Positions 24,722 to 35,775 of a DNA stretch of 64,000 nucleotides are shown one piece after another. This DNA is from Polyangiaceae bacterium. Lineage in GTDB: Bacteria > Myxococcota_A > Polyangia > Polyangiales > Polyangiaceae. Both the position numbers and the translations under genes were made by a program. The stretch spans positions 95,142 to 159,141 of the forward strand of contig JANXOF010000036.1 of assembly GCA_025353725.1 (NCBI GenBank), written 5' to 3'. Within the stretch, counting starts at the first letter, position 1, and each line of letters opens with the position of its first letter. The notes under the pieces were generated by a model. It was not told the DNA's origin. It searched no databases and saw only the letters and a list, made by a program, of their open reading frames with translations.

Positions 24722-26041
24722 ATGTCTGTCACGACGCAGTCTCGGCCTCGACCCGGACCTCGACCCGGACGCCAGCGCATTCTCATCGTCGGCGCAGGAG
24801 CGCGGGAGCACGCACTCGCCCGAGCGCTGTCCGGGCACGAGATCCTTTTCGCGCCTGGCAACGCGGGCACGGCGCTCCTCGGTCGAAATGTGACCGTCGA
24901 CGCGACCGACATCGACGGCCTCGTCGCACTTGCCGAGGACGAACGGTGCGACCTCGTGGTCGTCGGGCCGGAGGGGCCCCTTACGCTCGGACTTGTGGAC
25001 AGGCTCGCCGAACGTTCGATCGTAGCCTTCGGTCCCACACGCGCCGCGGCTCGACTCGAAGGCTCGAAGGCGTTTATGAAGGACTTTCTGCGTCGCCACG
25101 CCATTCCTACCGCGGCTTTTGCCTTATTTACCGAACCGAATGCGGCCAAGGCGTACGTGCGTGCGGCGGGGCGACCGCTCGTTGTCAAAGCGGACGGTCT
25201 TTGCGCCGGCAAAGGCGTTGTCGTCGCGAACACGACGGACGAAGCGCTCGAAGCGATTGAACGCATGATGGTCGCGCGTGAGTTCGGCGCGGCCGGTGAC
25301 ACTCTGGTTATCGAGGAGATCTTGCCGGGTGAAGAGGCGAGCTTCCATGTCGTCTGTGACGGGACGCGCGGCCTCGCGCTCGTCGCGGCGCAAGATCACA
25401 AACGTGTTTTCGCTTTTGATCGCGGCCCCAACACGGGCGGGATGGGCGCCTACGCTCCCGCGCCTGTCGTGACTCCGCAGATCCACGACGCCGTAATGCG
25501 CGAGGTCGTCGAGCCGACGTTGCGCGGCATGGCTTTGGAGGGCGCGCCGTTCCGAGGTGTACTCTTCGTCGGTCTCATGATCGACGAGGGCAAGGCGCGG
25601 GTCCTCGAGTTCAACGTGCGCTTCGGAGATCCCGAAATGACGGTCCTCGTCCCGATGTTCGACGGCGATTGGCTCTCCCTCCTGGAGGGCTCGGCGCGCG
25701 GTGATCTCTCGCAGGTCTCGGGGGGCACCAAAAGTGGCGCCGCGCTTTCCGTCGTCATGGCGTCGGAGGGATACCCGGCATCGCCAGCGTTAGGCGACCG
25801 CGTTGAAGGTCTCGACCGCGAGCTTCCTGCAGGCGCATTTATCTACCACGCAGGAACCCGCGCGCGTGGCGAGGAGGTCATCACCTCGGGCGGGCGCGTC
25901 CTGACGGTAGGCGCGTACGGAGCTTCGTTTGTGGCTGCGAGAAACGTCGCTTACGAAGCCGTGTCGCACATCCACTGGCGCGGTGAGCACCACCGGGAGG
26001 ACATCGGCAGCCGGGCTCTGTTGCGCGAGCGTTCCATGTGA
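24722..26041 (+). CDS. purD: Phosphoribosylamine-glycine ligase
   Basis: Second enzyme of purine synthesis, joining glycine to phosphoribosylamine with ATP; 439 residues. The N-domain begins RILIVGAGAREHALARAL. The ATP-grasp region has EGSKAFMKDFLRRHAIPTA, RPLVVKADGLCAGKGVVVAN and FNVRFGDPEMTVLVPMFDGD. The signature PNTGGMGAYAPAP is complete. An extra N-terminal stretch of about 17 residues contains a 12-bp tandem duplication that gives an Arg/Pro-rich leader. No purine operon partners are nearby. A short divergent spacer separates it from the PilZ-like gene. Confidence 0.97.
   Translation: MSVTTQSRPRPGPRPGRQRILIVGAGAREHALARALSGHEILFAPGNAGTALLGRNVTVDATDIDGLVALAEDERCDLVVVGPEGPLTLGLVDRLAERSIVAFGPTRAAARLEGSKAFMKDFLRRHAIPTAAFALFTEPNAAKAYVRAAGRPLVVKADGLCAGKGVVVANTTDEALEAIERMMVAREFGAAGDTLVIEEILPGEEASFHVVCDGTRGLALVAAQDHKRVFAFDRGPNTGGMGAYAPAPVVTPQIHDAVMREVVEPTLRGMALEGAPFRGVLFVGLMIDEGKARVLEFNVRFGDPEMTVLVPMFDGDWLSLLEGSARGDLSQVSGGTKSGAALSVVMASEGYPASPALGDRVEGLDRELPAGAFIYHAGTRARGEEVITSGGRVLTVGAYGASFVAARNVAYEAVSHIHWRGEHHREDIGSRALLRERSM
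24746..24769. repeat. Perfect 12-bp tandem duplication in the purD leader
   Basis: The unit CCTCGACCCGGA occurs twice in direct succession, in frame, and codes Pro/Arg/Gly-rich residues just before the first strand of PurD. It lengthens a non-conserved N-terminus and is unlikely to affect catalysis. Confidence 0.9.
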
Positions 26042-26065
26042 GCGTTCGCGCGTGTACGCATGCGA

Positions 26066-27265
26066 CTACGGTGGGTTCGTCGAGCCGCCGTCGACCTGGG
26101 TTCCGTTGCCGCTTTCCGCGACAGAGCCTGCGTCGGCCTTCGGCTCGACGACAGGAACAGCGAGGACGTGGAGCGTGCGTCGGTCGTCGTCGTCGCGGCC
26201 TCCGTCGGGCAGTTTCGCGCCGGGATCGCCTAGCAGAAGAAGCGCGTAGTTCGAGGCGGCCGCAAAGTACGAGGGAGGGACGTCGCGCGGTGACGACGAC
26301 TTTTGGATTTTCGCGAGGGACTCATCGAGCACAGTGAGCACCGTCTCGGGACCGTTCGCACCGCCGTCTGCAGCCCTGCCTACCAAACGAACACGTACGC
26401 CGAGCGTCTCGTACACGCCTGCGTCGCTGACTTCGAACGCCAACCGTACGGGTTCGACGGGCGAAGCATTTCCGAACAGCTTGGGGTTCGTCGTCACCTC
26501 GGCCTGTTCGCTGTTGGCGGCCGCTATCGCCCCGAAGCTCACCACCAAATCACGGCCCGCGCGGAGCGTTTCGAGAGGCTGCGAAAGGTTGACAACCTGC
26601 GCCGGGAGCGTAGACGCGCTCGGGCGGTTGGTCCCCGCAAGCGTCACCTCTTGGATGCTTAGGTTCGATTTTGTCGGTTCCCAATCGGCGCCGCACTCGG
26701 CGACGGTGTGTTTCCTGAGGGGAACATCGAAAGGGCAGCCGCGCACGACGAGGAGGTGCACGCCGCGCGAGAGGTCTGCGTTGATCGTTCCTAAACTCAA
26801 CGCGGAGCTGCCCCAGGTTCCAGTCAAGAGCTGCCCACACGTCGGCCCGGGACCGGCTACGCCAAAGGCTGGGTAGAGCGCGCGAATCGCGGACTCTTCA
26901 AAAAGAAAAACCTCACCCGCGGCGCCGCGGAGAGGACCTAAGCGAACGGCGCTTCCGACCTCGACGCCGACCACATTCGCCTCAGGCATGGCCTGCGAAT
27001 CGGGCTGCGGGCGACGATCAAGCTCGTTTTTGAAGCAAAGGCGAAACGGCTGCGACCCGGCGGCATGCACGAGGATCACGGCGTTGTCGGCGGGACCGAA
27101 CGCCTTGCCGTCGCTCGCGCCTGGAGCTTCCATGCTGGCGCCGAACCCGCCATCCGCAGGCGCGGCGGTGCGTAGGCCCGTCGCAAAGTCAGACCCGGCG
27201 CAGGCGGAGGTGAACGCCGCAGTCGCGAGAGCGGTCGTGACGAAGGCAACGAAAACACGTTTCAT
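26066..27265 (-). CDS. Lipoprotein of unknown function, 399 aa
   Basis: The signal peptide has a lipobox near Cys22 (TSACAGS), so an envelope lipoprotein is expected. The mature protein has beta-rich segments (NAVILVHAAGSQPFRLCFKN, then GVHLLVVRGCPF, then LVVSFGAIAAANS) and several cysteines that could pair. It resembles the cytochrome-free, DUF4397-type lipoproteins common in Polyangiales, but I do not recognise a named family. The C-terminal tail is Asp/Gly/Ser-rich. It is convergent with purD and divergent from the second kinase module. Confidence 0.75.
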   Translation of the reverse strand: MKRVFVAFVTTALATAAFTSACAGSDFATGLRTAAPADGGFGASMEAPGASDGKAFGPADNAVILVHAAGSQPFRLCFKNELDRRPQPDSQAMPEANVVGVEVGSAVRLGPLRGAAGEVFLFEESAIRALYPAFGVAGPGPTCGQLLTGTWGSSALSLGTINADLSRGVHLLVVRGCPFDVPLRKHTVAECGADWEPTKSNLSIQEVTLAGTNRPSASTLPAQVVNLSQPLETLRAGRDLVVSFGAIAAANSEQAEVTTNPKLFGNASPVEPVRLAFEVSDAGVYETLGVRVRLVGRAADGGANGPETVLTVLDESLAKIQKSSSPRDVPPSYFAAASNYALLLLGDPGAKLPDGGRDDDDRRTLHVLAVPVVEPKADAGSVAESGNGTQVDGGSTNPP

Positions 27266-27487
27266 CGTATCGACGAGCCTAGCATTCGTCGGGCCATGGC
27301 TACGGAGCCGTTGCGCGCCGCGTTTTCCGCAAGCCGCGCGCGTTGACGCGGACGCGCCTATGATCGCCGAGTCGCGGCCGTTGTGCGCTGGGCCGAGCTG
27401 CGCCAGGCCCTCATTTGGGGCCTAAAGTAGTTGCGGACGAACGCGAGCTCACGCATCCTTCACCGCGTGGGTGAGGTCTTCGTGGGG
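27266..27487. other. Divergent intergenic region between a lipoprotein gene and the second kinase module
   Basis: This spacer should hold both promoters. The kinase frame is open from TTG 27431, but the conserved kinase residues start after ATG 27488, which has a GGGG stretch just upstream. No operator repeat or sigma-54 site was recognised. Confidence 0.35.
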
Positions 27488-28960
27488 ATGATGGTGACAC
27501 CGAGCGTGCAGCTCGTGCGCCCCCTTGGCGAGGGCGGCATGGGCGCCGTTTGGGTCGCCGACCACCTTGCGCTGCGGACCCAGGTCGTCGTGAAGTTTAT
27601 CGCGAGGGGGCTATCGGCGGACAAAGAGGCGCTCGATCGATTTTCGCGCGAAGCCGCCGCGGCCTCGCAAGTAAAGAGTCCGCACGTCGTACAGACGTTT
27701 GACCACGGTGTGACCGAGGCGGGCGTTCCCTACATTGTCATGGAGCTACTCGAGGGGTGCGACCTCGGGGTCTACCTCGAACAAGAACCGAACATTCCAC
27801 CCCTTCGCGTGATCGAAATTCTAAGGCAGCTCGCGCGCGCCCTGGACCGCGCGCACGAGAAGGGCATTGTCCATCGCGATATCAAGCCAGGAAATGTCTT
27901 TTTGACGGACTTGGGGGGCAAAGACAAAGACAGAGGTGACGTGTTTGTAAAGCTGCTCGACTTCGGTATTGCCAAAGGAGTTGATGTCGCCGGCTATGGC
28001 GGTCGCCTTGACAGCGGTACGCGAACGGGGGCGATGGTCGGGTCGCCATTCTACATGAGCCCCGAGCAAATCCTGGGCTCGAAGGACGTCGACTATCGTT
28101 CGGACCTTTGGAGTGTCGGTGTTCTGGCCTTTGAGATGCTTACGGGAAAAAAGCCGTTCGACGCGGAGACGATGGGCGGTCTAGCAATACGGATTCACAT
28201 TGAACCGCTCCCTCTTCTGAGCGCGGTGAATGCAGCGCTTCCCGTCGCACTCGACGGTTGGTTCGCTCGCGCATGCGCGAGAGATGCGAGCGGGCGCTTC
28301 GGGTCCGCAAAGGAGATGACCGACGAGCTCGCAGAGGCGTTCGGGCGTGAGCCGCTCGCGTCGTCTGCGTCTTTTGACGCTCGTCTCGACGCTCCTCTCG
28401 ATTCTCCTCGCGCGCTCGTCACGAAGCTCGGGCCCGACGCTCTCGACCCACACTTGGCGCACGCCGCGACGCTCGCGACAAGCGCCGTGACCGAAGCTGG
28501 CGCCGCTCTCGAGATTGCGCCACGCCTTTTGCGCGGTCGTATAATCCTTTTGCTTGCCGTCGCCGCGACGGTTCCTCTCGCCGGATACGCGGGGTTCCGC
28601 GCACTGCTAAGGCCCCACGTACCGACGGCTCTTGTCCCGATGGCACCCACGGCTCCCCTAGCTCCGATGCCTCCGTTTGGCGTGACGGCCACGGGTGGCG
28701 GTACGGGAGACGCCATCGTCTCGCCCATGCCTGGAGCTGTCGCGCGCGTAGTTCCGACGTCGCTCGCCGACGTCGCGCCTCCGCCGCGAACGACGTCGTC
28801 GGGTACCGCGTCTCTCGTCGTGGGCAAAGCGACGGCGGCCACGCACGCTTCTCCTCGCGCAGAGGTTCCTCGGTCGCCCGCGAGTGCGGCACCGTCCGCG
28901 ACGGTTCCGGAAACGCTAGTTTCGCCGCGCCCAGCGATGAGCGGGCATGACATTTTCTAG
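27488..28960 (+). CDS. Ser/Thr protein kinase (Pkn family), second module
   Basis: A kinase of about 490 residues from ATG 27488. It has the Gly-rich loop LGEGGMGAVWVAD, catalytic Lys (VVVKFIA), Glu in the C-helix, catalytic loop HRDIKPGN, DFG (LLDFGIAK) and MSPEQILG, so the active site is complete. After the kinase domain come an acidic/Ala-rich linker and one membrane helix near residue 365 (IILLLAVAATVPLAGYAGF). A Pro/Ala/Thr-rich extracytoplasmic tail follows. Its stop overlaps the next gene by 14 bases. It heads a four-gene coupled operon that ends at 31139. Confidence 0.93.
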   Translation: MMVTPSVQLVRPLGEGGMGAVWVADHLALRTQVVVKFIARGLSADKEALDRFSREAAAASQVKSPHVVQTFDHGVTEAGVPYIVMELLEGCDLGVYLEQEPNIPPLRVIEILRQLARALDRAHEKGIVHRDIKPGNVFLTDLGGKDKDRGDVFVKLLDFGIAKGVDVAGYGGRLDSGTRTGAMVGSPFYMSPEQILGSKDVDYRSDLWSVGVLAFEMLTGKKPFDAETMGGLAIRIHIEPLPLLSAVNAALPVALDGWFARACARDASGRFGSAKEMTDELAEAFGREPLASSASFDARLDAPLDSPRALVTKLGPDALDPHLAHAATLATSAVTEAGAALEIAPRLLRGRIILLLAVAATVPLAGYAGFRALLRPHVPTALVPMAPTAPLAPMPPFGVTATGGGTGDAIVSPMPGAVARVVPTSLADVAPPPRTTSSGTASLVVGKATAATHASPRAEVPRSPASAAPSATVPETLVSPRPAMSGHDIF

Positions 28961-29993
28961 CCTCCCACGGAACCTCCGCGTCGCTGCGGTAGGCATGGTT
29001 TTCATAGCCGTAACAGGTCACGCCGCCCCCGCGTCGGCGCAACGTGGCGCGTCTGACATCGCGTCCGCACGCCAGCTCTACAACGAGGGCATCGACTTGC
29101 GCGAGAAGGGGGATTTGCGAGGAGCGCTCGAAAAATTTCGCGCGGCCCACGCGCTGGGGAACACGCCGCTCACCGGAATCGAATTGTGTAAACTGCACGC
29201 GCTTCTGAGCCAACCCGTCGAGGCTCGCGAAGTGTGTCTCGGTGTGGGGCGGATTCCGCCACTCGTGGGTGAGACGTCACGTTCGGCCGACGCGCGACGC
29301 GACGCAGCCCGCGTAGCGGACGAGATGACTTCAAAGTTCTCTTCGGTTCGTCTCCAGGTAAGTGGCGTGCCTGTGGGGTTCGAGCCGACGGTGATCGTCG
29401 ACGGTGCGCTCATACCTAATGCGGCTCTTGGCGAGCTTCGCGCCGTCAATCCCGGTCATCACGACATCGTCGCGCGCATTGGCGACGGTCGCGAAACGCG
29501 AGTCGCTATCGAGGTCGCGTCGGGCGAGAGCAAGACGGTGTCGCTTCCGCTGGTCGCCGGACCCTCCTCCCTCGCACCTGTCGCCGTCGGTTCGGGCGCG
29601 CGTGTCGATGAGCCGCGTCGTCGTCCGAATGGGCTCGCGACGGCGGGCTTCGTCGCGGGCGGCGTGGGCGTAGCGGCCGGCATAGTGACCGGTCTCGTCG
29701 CGTTGTCCGCGAAGTCGTCGCTCGCGTCCACGTGCACGTCGAAGATTTGCGGACCCGAGGATTACGATGCGCTCGACAGCGCCAAGCGGTGGGGCACGGT
29801 CTCCACCGTCACTTTCATTCTTGGCGGCGCGAGCGCCCTGATGGGGCTGGTCGCGATCTTTGTCGCGCCCACACAGGCATCGCAGTCGAACTCACGGATT
29901 CTGCCGCGCGACGCCGATGCGCGTTCGGCCGCTAAGGTGAGCGTTGGTGCCTCCGTCGGATTGGGAGGCGTAGGGTTTCATGGCGCGTTCTGA
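28947..29993 (+). CDS. Exported TPR/PEGA-like protein, partner of the second kinase
   Basis: A 348-residue protein with a signal peptide (cleavage near PASAQRG). A TPR-like unit follows (ARQLYNEGIDLREKGDLRGA; LEKFRAAHALGNTPLTGIEL). Next is a PEGA-like domain (EPTVIVDGALIPNAALGELR, then NPGHHDIVARIG), and then two hydrophobic segments near 230-255 and 290-312. It matches the protein at 20998-22008 in domain order and in the short loop with C...C between the two hydrophobic segments. It overlaps both neighbours by 14 bases, so it is made with the kinase and the following lipoprotein. Confidence 0.82.
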   Translation: MTFSSLPRNLRVAAVGMVFIAVTGHAAPASAQRGASDIASARQLYNEGIDLREKGDLRGALEKFRAAHALGNTPLTGIELCKLHALLSQPVEAREVCLGVGRIPPLVGETSRSADARRDAARVADEMTSKFSSVRLQVSGVPVGFEPTVIVDGALIPNAALGELRAVNPGHHDIVARIGDGRETRVAIEVASGESKTVSLPLVAGPSSLAPVAVGSGARVDEPRRRPNGLATAGFVAGGVGVAAGIVTGLVALSAKSSLASTCTSKICGPEDYDALDSAKRWGTVSTVTFILGGASALMGLVAIFVAPTQASQSNSRILPRDADARSAAKVSVGASVGLGGVGFHGAF

Positions 29994-30645
29994 ACTCAGT
30001 TCGCGGCGCTTCTTACGTGGCGTGCTTGGCGCGACATTCTTCTTCGCGCTCCCGATCGTCGTGGCCTGCAACTCCATCCTCGGACTCTCCGATTTCGACA
30101 AGGGACCGTGTCCGGGCGGGCCTTGCGTGGTCGACAGCGGGCCTCCAGACCAAATGGTCGACGCCGCCGTTGATGTACGCGTCGACGCGAAGGGCGCCGA
30201 CCCCGTGTCGTGGGCAAAGTGGCCGATGCCGAACTACTTTGGCGACGCCGGGGCTGATGGCCAGGTTTCGTCTCCGCCGCTCGTGCTCCTCGGTGAAACG
30301 GTGACCGACCCCACGACCAAGTTGGTTTGGCGCTCGAAGATTGCCGTCGGAGACCCCACCGCGGCCGAGGCCGAAGGGCTCTGCCAGGCGCTTCCCAACG
30401 GCCCGTGGCGCGCACCGAAGCGGATTGAGCTCGTGACGTTACTCGACTACGCGCGAAAGTCGTTTATCGACACGACGAAATTCAGCGACATGAAGAACTA
30501 CAAAGTTTGGACAACGTCTGAAGTGCGACCGCTCGCACCCGTGAAGGCGGATCAGCGTTATTGGATTGTTGATTTCGGATCCGGTGCAGTCGACACACTC
30601 GGCGCGAATGATGTGGCGAAAGCGCTTTGCGTGAGGGCAAAGTGA
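29980..30645 (+). CDS. DUF1566 (Lcl C-terminal-like) lipoprotein
   Basis: A 221-residue exported lipoprotein. The lipobox cysteine lies near residue 30 (PIVVACNSILGL), and the following text (FDKGPCPGGPCVVDSG) is a pattern common in Polyangiales lipoproteins. The C-terminal half fits DUF1566: VTDPTTKLVWRSK, then LCQALPNGPWRAPKRIELVT, then KVWTTSEVRPL, ending in a cysteine-containing CVRAK. DUF1566 domains occur in secreted proteins with C-lectin-like folds; the ligand here is unknown. It overlaps the TPR/PEGA-like gene and the next DUF1566 gene. Confidence 0.78.
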   Translation: MARSELSSRRFLRGVLGATFFFALPIVVACNSILGLSDFDKGPCPGGPCVVDSGPPDQMVDAAVDVRVDAKGADPVSWAKWPMPNYFGDAGADGQVSSPPLVLLGETVTDPTTKLVWRSKIAVGDPTAAEAEGLCQALPNGPWRAPKRIELVTLLDYARKSFIDTTKFSDMKNYKVWTTSEVRPLAPVKADQRYWIVDFGSGAVDTLGANDVAKALCVRAK

Positions 30646-31139
30646 GGGGCAAGCACAAGCATGCTTCGGTCGCTCATGTCGCCGTGGGCGTTCTCGCAAC
30701 TGCGCTCGTCGCGTTTCCCGCGTCCGCCGATGCGCCCCCCGACCAATACGAGCGATTTGACGGCGACAGTCAGAGCATCAAAGACAACTTTACGAGACTC
30801 GAATGGGGTCGGCGGTCTGTCTACGCAAACGTAAGCTTTGGCGCCGCACAAGCGGACTGTGAGTTTGCGTTTTCCTTCGGACCTGTCGGACGACTGCCCA
30901 CTCTCAAGGAGCTGCTTACTATCTTCGATGAGGAACCGCATACCGAGTACGAATTCGGGGCCCTCGTCGTCAAGCACATCGACGCGGTAGCATTCGCGGA
31001 TACGCCTGCGACTCTACCCTATTGGTCGAGTACACCCGTCACGTCTGAAACCGTGTGGGCGCTGAGTTTCGCTAACGGTCGCATGGAGCCCGTGGCGACC
31101 GGCGCCGGTGGCCGCGGAAACGCGCGCTGCGTGCGCTGA
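30642..31139 (+). CDS. DUF1566-like exported protein
   Basis: The start is taken as GTG 30642, overlapping the previous stop (GTGA). The 165-residue product has a signal peptide (ATALVAFPASADAPP). The mature part has the DUF1566 sequence pattern: DNFTRLEWGRR, then AAQADCEFAFSFGPVGRLPT, LKELLTIFDEE, PYWSSTPV, and ends with NARCVR. Two cysteines probably pair, as in the preceding protein. The two tandem genes look like a diverged duplication at the end of the kinase operon. Confidence 0.75.
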   Translation: MRGKHKHASVAHVAVGVLATALVAFPASADAPPDQYERFDGDSQSIKDNFTRLEWGRRSVYANVSFGAAQADCEFAFSFGPVGRLPTLKELLTIFDEEPHTEYEFGALVVKHIDAVAFADTPATLPYWSSTPVTSETVWALSFANGRMEPVATGAGGRGNARCVR

Positions 31140-31181
31140 TCGGTGCTTCTCTACGGAGTCGACGAGTGGCATGGTACGGCT

Positions 31182-32543
31182 ATGGCCGAGATCGCACCCC
31201 TAACGCCGCTTCGCTACGACCTCTCACGCCTGACGGCATCCGCCGCATCGGGTGGGCTCGCGGCGGTGGTTGCACCTCCGTACGACGTCATTAACGCGAC
31301 TCAGCGGGCGGAGCTCGTGGCGCGTCATCCAAACAACGTCGTCAACCTCATCTTGCCGGAGGGTGAAGGCGACGCGAAGTACGCCCACGCCGCCGCGCGC
31401 CTCGCGGCTTGGCGTTCAGAAGGTGCACTTGTTCGCGACGATACCCCTGCATTCTACAGGTACGATCAGACGTTCACGCCGCCGGGAGGCGAAACCGCGA
31501 CGCCCGTGACGCGGCGTGGCTTTCTCGGACTCGTGAAGCTCGTCGACCTCGACAGGGGCATCGTGCTTCCCCACGAGCGGACGCTCGAAGGCCCGAAGGA
31601 GGATCGCCTGAAGCTCTTTCGCGCGACCCGCACGAATCTTTCGCCTGGCTTCATGCTCTATCGCGATCCGTCACGGGCACTTGATTCTGCGCTTGATACG
31701 GCGAACGAGCTCGCCTCGTTCAAGACGGAAGACGGTATTCACCACGCGCTCGCGTCGATCACCGACCGCGACGCCATGCGCGCCATCGTTTCTGGCGTCG
31801 CGTCGTCTTCGTTGCTGATTGCCGACGGTCATCACCGCTACGAGACCGCGCTCCGCTACTCGAAAGAAGTTACCGAGGCGACGCGAGCCGGGCGAGGAAC
31901 CGCCGTGGGGGCGCGCGGCGAGCACCTCTACTTTATGGTGTTTTTTACGAACGGCGATGATCCGAACCTGCTCGTGTTTCCCACCCACCGTCACGTGCAC
32001 GCTTTGCCTCGCTTTGACTTCGAGGAGCTTGCCGCAGGCGCGCGCGCGCTCTTCGATGTTCGCCCGCTGCCGGGGGGCGCGTCGGCCGACGTGCTCACCG
32101 CCGAATTGGCGAAGGCCGGCCTCGCGGCACCGAGCCTCGTGGCATGTTCGGGGGACGGCCGCGCGTCGCTCTTCACGCTGCGACCGGGTGTCGACCTCGC
32201 CGCACACCCCATCTTGGGAAAGCGCCCTGAGCCTCTGCGTCGTACCGACGTGGCGCTCCTTCATATGGGGTTGCTCGAACCCGTGCTCGGCATAACGCCC
32301 GCGGCGCAAGCGGCAAAGACCAACCTCTATTACGCGCAAGATGCGGCAACCTCGCTACGTGAGCTGCGGGCTGGAAAGGGCCAAGTGCTCTTTTTGATGA
32401 ACGCGACCCCCGTTTCGCAAGTTCGAGAGGTCGCCGAGGCCTCGGAGGTTATGCCGCAGAAAAGCACCTTCTTCTACCCGAAGGTTCTGACGGGACTCTG
32501 CATTCATACGCTCGAGCCTGAACGCGAGGTCGCCTCCGTCTAG
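31182..32543 (+). CDS. DUF1015 family protein
   Basis: The start is ATG 31182, giving MAEIAPLTPLRYDLSRL; an upstream in-frame start at 31143 is less likely. The 453-residue soluble protein has the DUF1015 hallmarks VVAPPYDVINATQRAELV, NVVNLILPEGEGD, HERTLEGPKEDRLKLFRAT, IADGHHRYETALRY and LFLMNATPVSQV. The conserved histidines and charged residues suggest an enzyme, and some relatives are annotated as possible serine-metabolism or kinase-like proteins, but no activity is established. It stands alone between the kinase operon and lon. Confidence 0.9.
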   Translation: MAEIAPLTPLRYDLSRLTASAASGGLAAVVAPPYDVINATQRAELVARHPNNVVNLILPEGEGDAKYAHAAARLAAWRSEGALVRDDTPAFYRYDQTFTPPGGETATPVTRRGFLGLVKLVDLDRGIVLPHERTLEGPKEDRLKLFRATRTNLSPGFMLYRDPSRALDSALDTANELASFKTEDGIHHALASITDRDAMRAIVSGVASSSLLIADGHHRYETALRYSKEVTEATRAGRGTAVGARGEHLYFMVFFTNGDDPNLLVFPTHRHVHALPRFDFEELAAGARALFDVRPLPGGASADVLTAELAKAGLAAPSLVACSGDGRASLFTLRPGVDLAAHPILGKRPEPLRRTDVALLHMGLLEPVLGITPAAQAAKTNLYYAQDAATSLRELRAGKGQVLFLMNATPVSQVREVAEASEVMPQKSTFFYPKVLTGLCIHTLEPEREVASV

Positions 32544-32720
32544 CTTCGAAAACGGCGCGCGCGATTCATCTCGCTTGGGTTGCTGATGTGGGTGTCCGAC
32601 GTTTTGCGTCTGAGCTCTGGAAACCGCTAGGTCCCGACGTAACGCACACGATATTACTGGAGATAGTCAGTACGTTCGCTCGACTCCGATTGCCGGAGTT
32701 GCCCGAAGAGGAACAGGAAC
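32544..32720. other. Intergenic region upstream of lon
   Basis: 177 bases with no supported gene. It should contain the lon promoter. The bases before the start include GAAGAGGAACAGGAAC, which supplies a plausible ribosome-binding site. No heat-shock operator (CIRCE-type inverted repeat) was seen. Confidence 0.35.
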
Positions 32721-35138
<2,418 letters not shown>

Positions 35139-35153
35139 TCGTGAACGTGAGTG

Positions 35154-35201
35154 AGCCCGAACGAGCCGTCAAAAAGCTCTTTCGGGCTCCTTGGCTTTTG
35201 T
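35154..35201 (+). terminator. Intrinsic terminator between lon and the DUF2325 gene
   Basis: Arms of 14 bases (35154-35167 and 35177-35190) pair with one mismatch around a 9-base loop. A T-rich stretch (CTTGGCTTTTG) follows on the plus strand, and a run of A lies in the loop. It is placed 15 bases after the lon stop. It may also stop the convergent DUF2325 transcript, although the minus-strand side lacks a good T run. Confidence 0.75.
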
Positions 35202-35238
35202 TCCGCCGAGTGCGACGCCATCGCATTGGCCGGCATGA

Positions 35239-35580
35239 CTAGGTCGCATCCGAATCGGACTGCAGCTCGAGGCCTTCGACCGCCGCGCGTAGCGCCGAAA
35301 CCGACGGCGAGCGCAGGTATACGACGGGCGCATTCGTCGGCACGAGGCCGCGAACCTGGTCGCGAAGCGCGTGGGACACCATGCCCACGATCACGATGAC
35401 GGCGGCAACCTTCCCGAGCATGTGCCGCGTTCCGTTCGGTACGCGCTTTTCGAAGTGGCGCATCACGAGCCCGCGATCTTCAACCACAGCGCGATAGCGA
35501 TCGGACAGCCCTCCGCATCCGCCGACGATGAGAACGGTAGACTCGCTTCGGTTTCGCTTGCGTTCTGAAAGGACTTGCAT
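35239..35580 (-). CDS. DUF2325 domain protein
   Basis: The start is ATG 35580, preceded by AAGAAGGA on the minus strand; the frame is open further upstream without a good start. The 113-residue cytoplasmic protein follows the DUF2325 pattern: VLIVGGCGGLSDRYRAVVED at the N-terminus, then a conserved His (MRHFEKR), then AVIVIVGMVSHALRDQVRG and APVVYLRSPSVSALRAAVEG. The family has a Rossmann-like shape and no known function. It is convergent with lon. Confidence 0.8.
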   Translation of the reverse strand: MQVLSERKRNRSESTVLIVGGCGGLSDRYRAVVEDRGLVMRHFEKRVPNGTRHMLGKVAAVIVIVGMVSHALRDQVRGLVPTNAPVVYLRSPSVSALRAAVEGLELQSDSDAT

Positions 35581-35775
35581 GGTTCCTTCTTGAGCAAGTC
35601 GAGGGCCACACGCGCGTCGAGCGATTTTTGCCGTGAAGTAGTGCGGTCGAGCGATATTCCCGCTAACTTGTCCCACTTTTGGCGGCTTTCGCGCGTGCCA
35701 GTGCCAGAGTGGCAAACACGTTCGCCTTCCTTTTTTTTCACGTTGCGGCAGGTGTGCGGTGGGGAGGCAGGTTGC

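Noticed and set aside
35700..35775. Possible sigma-54 promoter (TGGCAAACACGTTCGC) upstream of the aldo/keto reductase
   Set aside because: The -12 element differs from the consensus and the match is no better than expected by chance in GC-rich DNA.
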